DNA from: an uncultured Pseudomonadota bacterium
GTDB lineage: Bacteria; Myxococcota_A; UBA9042; CAIXZC01
Length of the DNA: 6,549 bases
Assembly (NCBI GenBank): GCA_937876385.1
Contig: CALFHQ010000185.1
Span: forward strand, 1 to 6,549
Direction of reading: 5' to 3'
Below, piece after piece: positions 1-4,935 of the stretch (the stretch's first letter is position 1; the number at the start of each line of letters is the position of its first letter). Under the pieces are notes generated by a model. It ran no database searches. It worked only from the letters and a program-made list of their open reading frames with translations, and had not been told where the DNA came from. The translations under genes and the position numbers were made by a program.

Positions 1-1
1 C

Positions 2-514
2 TTCTTGAATTGGGAATGCTACACCTACGGCGCCAGTGGTGCCGGTGGCGGCGGCGGTGGATGCCCAGGCACTCCGGGAACCGGCGGTGGAGCCGGTGGG
101 GGGTCCTTCGCGCTGTTCGTGGTCAATTCCACACTGCACATTGAAGACAACACAATTACCTATCGCTTCGGCGGCAACGGTGGCAACGGTGGGGCCGCAG
201 GTCCCAGCGGCGATGGTGGCCATGGTGGACAGGGTGGCGACGGGAACGTCGACGAGGAAGAAGGCGGCGGCGGCGACGGTGGAGACGGCGGCGATGCCGG
301 AGATTCCGGCGGCGGTGGCGGCGGAAGCGGTGGTGCAGCGTTTGGAATTTTCTGGAGCGGCGCCGTGAGCCCCAATTGCCATCAGAACGACTTCGTCCCT
401 GAAGGCTCCGGCGGTTTGGGCGGTGTAGGTGGCGTTTCTGCCGGTACCACCAACGGCAAGAATGGCGAATCTGCCAACATCTACAACCAATCCCCCACCT
501 GCATGAACGACTGA
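2..514 (+). CDS. Gly-rich beta-helix-type repeat protein, C-terminal part (5' end outside window)
   Basis: The frame is open to the left edge, so this is read as the C-terminal 170 or so residues of a longer protein; the TTG codon at 5 need not be a start. Two hydrophobic, beta-strand-like segments (roughly codons 35-53, with SFALFVV and LHIEDNTI, and codons 112-131, with AAFGIFWSGAV) alternate with long runs rich in GG, GGD, GGN and GGS. One run holds an acidic patch (DEEE). Three cysteines are spread over the segment, and it ends PTCMND. Short strand-forming rungs joined by Gly-rich stretches resemble surface or secreted right-handed beta-helix proteins with polyglycine-like loops, common in myxobacterial-type genomes. 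That parallel is from general knowledge, not a database match. No enzyme motif is visible. Such proteins are sometimes misannotated as PE-PGRS or collagen-like because of composition alone. Function unknown; an extracellular structural or adhesive role is only a guess. Confidence 0.72.
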   Translation, partial: FLNWECYTYGASGAGGGGGGCPGTPGTGGGAGGGSFALFVVNSTLHIEDNTITYRFGGNGGNGGAAGPSGDGGHGGQGGDGNVDEEEGGGGDGGDGGDAGDSGGGGGGSGGAAFGIFWSGAVSPNCHQNDFVPEGSGGLGGVGGVSAGTTNGKNGESANIYNQSPTCMND

Positions 515-526
515 TCTTCTCCTGCT

Positions 527-542
527 GGTTCATTCCTGAACC
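527..542 (+). terminator. Possible weak terminator hairpin after the Gly-rich gene
   Basis: GGTTCA (527-532), a 4-base loop, and TGAACC (537-542) form a perfect 6-bp stem 12 bases after the stop codon at 512-514. A C/T-rich stretch follows rather than a clean T run, so intrinsic termination would be weak. The position directly after a stop is the main support. Confidence 0.35.
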
Positions 543-548
543 CTCTCC

Positions 549-577
549 TTGACCTTCCCGACTTCCAAAGGCAGACT
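549..577 (+). promoter_or_regulatory. Weak candidate promoter for the transaldolase gene
   Basis: TTGACC (549-554) matches five of six -35 consensus bases. After 17 bases comes CAGACT (572-577), which matches only three of six at -10. The position, 40-70 bases before the start codon, is suitable, but the poor -10 keeps this tentative. The gene could also be read from a promoter further left. Confidence 0.22.
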
Positions 578-605
578 GTCCCCGGTTCAGTACCCTTCGA
601 GCGTT

Positions 606-613
606 GGGAGGAG
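606..613 (+). promoter_or_regulatory. Ribosome binding site of the transaldolase gene
   Basis: GGGAGGAG lies 7 bases before the ATG at 621 and settles the start against the longer in-frame reading from 549. Confidence 0.8.
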
Positions 614-620
614 ACGCAAT

Positions 621-1265
621 ATGAAGTTCTTTATCGATTCAGCTCAGATTGAAGAAATCCGCGAAGCCATTGCCCTGGGTGTCTGCGACGGCGTCACCAC
701 CAACCCGTCTTTGGTTGCCAAAACCGGCAAGTCCTTTGACCAGGTGATCGCCGAGATTACCGAAATCGTCGATGGCCCTATCTCCCTTGAAACCACCGCC
801 ATGGACGTGGATGGGATGGTCAAAGAAGCCAGAGCCTTAGCGGCACGCCACGACAATGTGGTTGTGAAGATCCCAATGACAAGAGAGGGCATGCAGGCGA
901 CCAAGATTTGCTTTGAAGAGGGAATCTCGACCAACGTAACCCTGATCTTCTCCCCCCTTCAGGCCCTCCTCGCTGCCAAAGCCGGAGCGACCTACGTCAG
1001 CCCCTTCATCGGCAGACTGGACGACATCTCTACCGAGGGAATGTCTCTTATCTCCGACATCGTGGATGTGTTTGGAAATTACGCCTTTGATACCGAGATC
1101 ATCGTGGCCAGCGTCCGCCACCCGATTCATATCCTGGACTCCGCACGCATGGGCGCCGACATCTGCACCATCCCCTTTGGAGTGATCAAAAAGCTCTACG
1201 ACCACCCCCTCACCGACATCGGCATCCAGAAGTTCCTTTCGGATTGGGAAAAGGTCCCCAAGTAG
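621..1265 (+). CDS. tal: Transaldolase, small TalC/FSA-like family (214 aa)
   Basis: This single-domain TIM-barrel enzyme of the transaldolase/fructose-6-phosphate aldolase family would act in the cytoplasm in the non-oxidative pentose phosphate pathway, moving a dihydroxyacetone unit from sedoheptulose-7-phosphate to glyceraldehyde-3-phosphate. Visible landmarks are MKFFIDSA at the N-terminus, the DGVTTNPSL phosphate/substrate motif (residues 23-31), the Schiff-base lysine K83 in [17 protein letters not shown] (103-111) and VASVRHP before a typical C-terminus. The length of 214 aa is normal for the small subfamily. Glu57 in SLETTA and Phe129 in YVSPFIGR fall where transaldolases have Glu and Phe; E. 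coli fructose-6-phosphate aldolase has Gln and Tyr there. Transaldolase activity is therefore favoured. The ATG at 621 is chosen because GGGAGGAG (606-613) sits 7 bases upstream and the product starts exactly at the conserved N-terminus; an in-frame TTG at 549 would only add an unconserved tail. It converges on the protease gene. Confidence 0.95.
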   Translation: MKFFIDSAQIEEIREAIALGVCDGVTTNPSLVAKTGKSFDQVIAEITEIVDGPISLETTAMDVDGMVKEARALAARHDNVVVKIPMTREGMQATKICFEEGISTNVTLIFSPLQALLAAKAGATYVSPFIGRLDDISTEGMSLISDIVDVFGNYAFDTEIIVASVRHPIHILDSARMGADICTIPFGVIKKLYDHPLTDIGIQKFLSDWEKVPK

Positions 1266-1276
1266 CGATTGCTACT
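1261..1276. terminator. Inverted repeat covering both convergent stop codons
   Basis: AGTAGC, a GATT loop, and GCTACT form a perfect 6-bp stem. The left arm holds the TAG stop of the transaldolase (1263-1265), and the right arm holds the reverse-strand TAG stop of the protease (1272-1274). This is the only dyad in the 6-base gap, so it is the natural candidate for a shared bidirectional terminator. Neither side has a good T tract, so it may only be a weak stop or an mRNA 3'-end stabiliser. Confidence 0.35.
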
Positions 1277-2711
1277 CCTTCTTCATAGCGATCCAGCTTT
1301 CGTATTCCCCTCGCATGATGTGAAAGGACAGGTTCTTGCCTGCTGGGATTCCTTTGCACAAGGAGGCTAGCGCCCGAGGATTCTTGACGACCTTGTAGCC
1401 CACCCGCAGGATGATGTCTCCAACCCGAAGCCCCGCCTTCGAGGCTGGGCCTCCCGGCTCCACGGATTCTACCAACGCTCCGATTCCCGGTTTCAGTCGG
1501 ATCTCCTTTCGTAGATTCCGGGGAAGATTCGACACGGAAGCTCCGATTCCATCGAGGGATGTGGCCTTGCCGTTGTCGGGTGCGGTGTCTTCCCCCTCTG
1601 CCTGCCGTTCGTTGTCGGGGTGAGAGGCCATCACCACGGTGGTTTCCTTTTTGGCCCCTTCCCGAAGATACGACACGGTCACTTTGGAGCCGATGGGGGC
1701 AACCGACGCCATCCACGCCAGATCCGATGAGGTCTCAATTTCCTTTCCGTCAAATGCGACGACGACGTCTCCGGCTTCCAAGCCGCCCTTGTCAGCCGGG
1801 GACTTAGGAAACACCGTGGAGATGAGTGCTCCGCTGGTCTTCTCGAGTCCCAGCGCCTGGGCAATCTGACGCGTGACGGATTGCAGGTACACGCCGAGGT
1901 AGGCGCGTTGAATCTTCCCCTGGGCGAGCTGGGGAAGGAGCTTCTTGACCATATTGACTGGAATGGAGAACCCGATTCCTTGCCCGGAAGCGATAATGGC
2001 GGTGTTGATGCCGATGACCTCACCCCTCATGTTGATGAGCGGGCCGCCACTGTTTCCGGGGTTGATGCTGGCGTCGGTTTGAATGAAATTGGCGTATATC
2101 GGACCGCGCCCCGGCATGACCTCTTTTCGCCCTTTGGCGCTGACGATGCCGGCGGTGACGGTGTGATCCAACCCAAAGGGGTTTCCGATGGCGATGACCC
2201 AATCTCCGATTCGAATCTCCTCGGAGTCTCCCAATGGAGCCACCGGAAGGGGGTCTGTCACCGCAATCTTGATGAGGGCCAGGTCTGTCGCAGGGTCCGC
2301 ACCGATGAGAGTAGCGGTGAATTCGCGGTCATCCACCAGGAGCACCCGGATGGAGTCTGCATTCTCCACAACGTGGTTGTTCGTCACAATGAATCCATCC
2401 GAGCGGATCACAAATCCGGTACCCGTGGCGACGTTCTCCTGCTCCCTCGGGGCACCACCAAAGGGAAACCCGAAGGGAGTTCGGCCGTACGCTCGTCCCC
2501 TTGCCCGTTGAGTGACTGAAATGTGAACCACTGCCGGAGAAAGGACTTCGGCAAGCTTCGAGAACCGGTCGGCGTGGACCGCTCCCTCTATCGGCACGCT
2601 GCGCTCCGACGCGGGGAGCTCGGTCCACAAAGGGGGCTCTCCAGCGTTGATGGGGGGGGCGAAGGTTATCAGAGTCAACAACAGAACCCAAACCGACGAT
2701 ACAGCTCTCAT
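1272..2711 (-). CDS. htrA: HtrA/DegP-DegQ family periplasmic serine protease with two PDZ domains (479 aa)
   Basis: This is an ATP-independent envelope protease and chaperone that degrades misfolded periplasmic or outer-membrane proteins. A signal peptide (residues 1-23, Leu-rich core, INA cleavage site) is followed by a trypsin-like domain (about 45-265) with the full catalytic triad: His113 in TNNHVVE, Asp143 in ATDLALIKI and Ser221 in GNSGGPL. PDZ1 spans roughly 267-363 (YLGVYLQ, SPADKGGLEAGDVV) and PDZ2 roughly 387-475 (GPASKAGLRVGDII), joined by an acidic, polar linker (about 364-386). The LA loop (about 69-94, rich in Gly, Phe and Arg) is short, which fits DegQ or MucD better than E. 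coli DegP. Length is typical of the family. GGAGGA (2717-2722) sits 5 bases before the ATG. It is the last gene of the minus-strand cluster, 150 bases after mlaC, and could police the assembly of the channel and carrier proteins encoded upstream. The exact paralogue name is uncertain; the family is not. Confidence 0.95.
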   Translation of the reverse strand: MRAVSSVWVLLLTLITFAPPINAGEPPLWTELPASERSVPIEGAVHADRFSKLAEVLSPAVVHISVTQRARGRAYGRTPFGFPFGGAPREQENVATGTGFVIRSDGFIVTNNHVVENADSIRVLLVDDREFTATLIGADPATDLALIKIAVTDPLPVAPLGDSEEIRIGDWVIAIGNPFGLDHTVTAGIVSAKGRKEVMPGRGPIYANFIQTDASINPGNSGGPLINMRGEVIGINTAIIASGQGIGFSIPVNMVKKLLPQLAQGKIQRAYLGVYLQSVTRQIAQALGLEKTSGALISTVFPKSPADKGGLEAGDVVVAFDGKEIETSSDLAWMASVAPIGSKVTVSYLREGAKKETTVVMASHPDNERQAEGEDTAPDNGKATSLDGIGASVSNLPRNLRKEIRLKPGIGALVESVEPGGPASKAGLRVGDIILRVGYKVVKNPRALASLCKGIPAGKNLSFHIMRGEYESWIAMKKE

Positions 2712-2861
2712 GCGCGTCCTCCAAACCGTTTAACGTCAACGCAAACGTCTGTGAGCCGGGTCCTATTCCCCGAATGGGGGCTTTTCCTGGCGGGTATCAC
2801 CGCAACTTGCAGGTGTGTGGGAGTGCTTTCCTCTCTTGAGAACGGGGGGAGGGTGCCCGCA
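2712..2861 (-). other. 150-base gap between mlaC and htrA
   Basis: This is the longest gap inside the minus-strand cluster and holds no convincing ORF. It contains the htrA ribosome binding site (GGAGGA, 2717-2722) and a short CCCC/GGGG hairpin with a 4-base loop near 2768-2779, which has a T run only on the plus-strand side. It also has a repetitive AACG/AAACG-rich stretch at about 2723-2750 with imperfect dyads. I see no good sigma70 or sigma54 promoter, but the length leaves room for separate control of htrA. Confidence 0.4.
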
Positions 2862-3503
2862 TCAGATTTCATCACTCTTCGAATCGGTGTCCTTCGCCTT
2901 CTTCTGCATTCGCAGGATGAGCTCGGCGAAACCATCCTTCTTGTAGATCTTGATGAAGTTTCGTCGGTAATTTCTCATCATGGAGACTTCGTCCACCAGG
3001 ATGTCATAGACCATCCATCCCTTCTTTGTCTGGTAGAAGCGGTAGTCCACGTCGGCGCTCATGGCGTCGTCGCCAGTTCCGGTGATGGTTGTGTGAACTT
3101 CAATTCGGTCCCCCGCTTTGTTCTTGCGAGCTTCGTTTCTGAAGGTCATCTTGAACTCTTGGCCGGCATTGAAACGTCTGAGGTAGCTGTTCTGGAGCAG
3201 TCGCTTGAATTCTTCCAGGTAGGTTGTCTGCTGTTCTGGAGTCAATTCGCTCCACTGGCTTCCCAGGCAGAGTCGACCGAATTCGGGGAAGTCGACGAAC
3301 TGTTCGAGGACGGCTCGAACCTTCTCACGCATTTCGTCATCGGATTTGGCCGAGATGACCAATTCATGAATCTCTTTTCCACGGGCGTCGATGATTTTCG
3401 TGGGGGTCGTGAGGTCTGCGGGTTTGGCTTCGGTGGCTCTTGTAGTGTGTGTCAGAAAGATACTGAGGAATATCGTTACCAGGATGTTCAGTTTCTTGTT
3501 CAT
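2862..3503 (-). CDS. mlaC: MlaC/Ttg2D-family periplasmic phospholipid-binding protein (213 aa)
   Basis: MlaC proteins ferry phospholipid between outer- and inner-membrane Mla complexes; relatives serve hopanoid (HpnM) or other lipid and solvent-tolerance systems. The N-terminus MNKKLNIL with a hydrophobic core and a TRA cleavage site near residue 23 predicts export to the periplasm. Family landmarks in order are a helical region around DFPEFGRLCLGSQW (71-84), TPEQQTTYLEEFKRLLQNSY (88-107), a beta-rich middle (EVHTTI, SADVDYRFYQ), then GWMVYDILVDEVS (162-174) and NYRRNF (178-183) before a Lys-rich tail. The length is typical. The ATG at 3503 is preferred over an in-frame start at 3530 because GGAGGTGA (3508-3515) lies 4 bases before it and the signal peptide begins there. 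No MlaFEDB or MlaA gene is visible, so its partner is unknown; its place directly after a TolC-type channel gene suggests a dedicated export or lipid-trafficking cluster rather than the standard mla operon. Confidence 0.9.
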   Translation of the reverse strand: MNKKLNILVTIFLSIFLTHTTRATEAKPADLTTPTKIIDARGKEIHELVISAKSDDEMREKVRAVLEQFVDFPEFGRLCLGSQWSELTPEQQTTYLEEFKRLLQNSYLRRFNAGQEFKMTFRNEARKNKAGDRIEVHTTITGTGDDAMSADVDYRFYQTKKGWMVYDILVDEVSMMRNYRRNFIKIYKKDGFAELILRMQKKAKDTDSKSDEI

Positions 3504-3507
3504 GAGT

Positions 3508-3515
3508 TCACCTCC
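3508..3515 (-). promoter_or_regulatory. Strong ribosome binding site of mlaC
   Basis: Read on the minus strand this is GGAGGTGA, a near-perfect Shine-Dalgarno, 4 bases before the ATG at 3503. It decides against the upstream in-frame ATG at 3530, which would place this site inside the coding region. Confidence 0.8.
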
Positions 3516-3522
3516 GTTGTGT

Positions 3523-3551
3523 GGCGCCATCTAACGTGGAGCGGCGCCGCT
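3523..3551 (-). other. Possible intercistronic hairpin between tolC and mlaC
   Basis: The 47-base spacer holds two copies of the self-complementary GGCGCC (3523-3528 and 3543-3548). The right copy is the core of a 12-base perfect palindrome, AGCGGCGCCGCT (3540-3551), which touches the tolC stop codon. In the transcript the two copies can pair into a 6-bp GC stem, extendable by a G-U pair, just upstream of the mlaC ribosome binding site. It could stabilise or partly attenuate the message. It has no T tract, so a true terminator is unlikely. Confidence 0.3.
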
Positions 3552-4933
3552 TATTCAATGCCCAGGAACTGAGCCACGGGGAATCCGCAAGCGATTCCCA
3601 ACTGACCCAGCGCCAGGTTGTATTCGTAAACCGTCTGCTCCAACTTCATTTTGCGCTTGAAGAACTCGATGAGCCCCCCCTTCAAGTCCTCGAAGGAGGC
3701 AAATCCCGATTCGTACAGATCCAGCTTGGCCAGCATCCATCCTCGGGCGGCCTTATAAGCGCGCTTGTCCAGGTCGTAGAGGCTCTTGTATTCGTCCACC
3801 TTGAGCCACGCCTCGTACACTTCAAGCTCTATTTGCTGTTTCACTGCCGACCGCTGCGCCTGCAACTTCCGTTGCCCGGCCCGCTGCTCGTCAATGGCAC
3901 CGATTCGCGTGAAGATGTCCAGGTTCCACTGGAATCCCAACCCGGCTCCGGCGAACCAGGAGTTGTACGGGTCGTAGGCAAAGGGGCTCGATTGCTGTTC
4001 CACCGACCAGGCTCGGGCAATCTTGAAAAAGGCGCCAACAAACAGGTCGGGGTAGAATTGACTCTTCTCCAGAGCGACTCGCCTCCCTTGCGCCTTCACG
4101 GCCGCACCCAGGGCGAGGAGCTCTCCTCGGTGGGTTCCAGCCAACTGCAGGTAGTAGTCCTGGCTTTTTAACTCGTGCTTGTATCGGGTCAACTTGGCTG
4201 GGGGAAGGAAGTCCTCGGGGGGACGCCCGGTGAGCATCTCCAGCCCCCTCAGTGCCACCTTCAAGTTGCGTTCAACCGTCAGTCGCTGGCCATCCAATTC
4301 GCTTTCGTAGACCTTGAGCTTGAGCATGTCCACGTCGTCGTAATCTTCGTCGTCCTCGTCTCTCTTGGTCTCCAGGTATTCACGGGCTCGGACCATGTAC
4401 TGCTTTCCGTCGTCCACAGCCTCAAGCAACCCTGTAGCATACTGCAGCCCAATGTAGGCCTTGAGGACCAGTTCCTCCAGTTGTGCTCTGGCAATCTGAA
4501 TTTGAGCCTCACCGACGTGCAGCCCCTGTTCCGCCATCTTCTGAAGATTGCGAATCTTTCCAAAGGTATAGACCGGGAGGATGCCGGACACTTCGTAGCT
4601 GAAGTATGGCCCCCAGGAATCGTACACCGTGGAGCCGTTCAGGGCGTCCCCTTCCTTTCCCGGCGTCGCCGAGGCGTACCCTTTCATCTGGATCTTGGGA
4701 ACCCACGACCACTTGGCCGCAAACATCTTCGCTTTGAATATCTCGAGGTTCTGGCGGGCAGCACCCATGATGGGGTGGTGGTTGGTCGCCAGGGCCAGCG
4801 CTTCTCCCAAAGTCAGCGACTTCGAGGACTCCACAGCCGACTCGTCTCCGCCCTCGTCGCAGAGCGCAGGGGTAGGCAAGGTGAAAAGTAGAGGGACGAC
4901 GATGAAAGCGAGAAGAAGCCAGGTCAAACGCAC
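3551..4933 (-). CDS. tolC: TolC-family outer-membrane efflux/secretion channel (460 aa)
   Basis: TolC-type proteins form trimeric tunnels through outer membrane and periplasm and work with inner-membrane pumps. A signal peptide (residues 1 to about 25, VRLTWLLLAFIVV then TPALC) precedes two structural repeats. The first opens with SLTLGEALALATNHHP (39-54) and WSWVPKIQMKGYAS (76-89); the second with LLALGAAVKAQ (272-282), SQFYPDLFVGAFF (291-303) and GFQWNLDIFTR. Long helices follow, ending in EYNLALGQLGIACG. The length is normal for the family. The first-repeat tip is unusual: nine of eleven residues from 192 to 202 are Asp or Glu. I prefer the GTG at 4933: it lies 2 bases after the upstream stop, has AAGGAA 6 bases before it, and puts an Arg just before the hydrophobic core. 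The in-frame ATG at 4981 would overlap the upstream gene and add an acidic leader unlike a signal peptide. There is no lipobox, since Cys25 follows Leu. No membrane-fusion or pump gene is visible. Confidence 0.88.
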   Translation of the reverse strand: MRLTWLLLAFIVVPLLFTLPTPALCDEGGDESAVESSKSLTLGEALALATNHHPIMGAARQNLEIFKAKMFAAKWSWVPKIQMKGYASATPGKEGDALNGSTVYDSWGPYFSYEVSGILPVYTFGKIRNLQKMAEQGLHVGEAQIQIARAQLEELVLKAYIGLQYATGLLEAVDDGKQYMVRAREYLETKRDEDDEDYDDVDMLKLKVYESELDGQRLTVERNLKVALRGLEMLTGRPPEDFLPPAKLTRYKHELKSQDYYLQLAGTHRGELLALGAAVKAQGRRVALEKSQFYPDLFVGAFFKIARAWSVEQQSSPFAYDPYNSWFAGAGLGFQWNLDIFTRIGAIDEQRAGQRKLQAQRSAVKQQIELEVYEAWLKVDEYKSLYDLDKRAYKAARGWMLAKLDLYESGFASFEDLKGGLIEFFKRKMKLEQTVYEYNLALGQLGIACGFPVAQFLGIE

Positions 4934-4935
4934 AG

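Noticed and set aside
156..533. Arg-rich 125-codon reading frame on the minus strand
   Set aside because: It is the antisense shadow of the Gly-rich gene: runs of GGC/GGT codons read backwards give Arg, Pro and His. It has no recognisable motif or ribosome binding site.
549..620. N-terminal extension of the transaldolase from TTG at 549
   Set aside because: The added residues are not part of the family, and a strong GGGAGGAG sits just before the ATG at 621.
2768..2783. CCCC-GAAT-GGGG hairpin followed by TTTT on the plus strand as a terminator
   Set aside because: The stem is only 4 bp and no plus-strand gene ends there. Read on the minus strand it lacks a T run.
2523..3572. 349-codon plus-strand frame antisense to mlaC and the start of htrA
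   Set aside because: It is long, but both minus-strand genes beneath it show clear family motifs, signal peptides and ribosome binding sites. The plus-strand translation resembles nothing I know and starts inside htrA.
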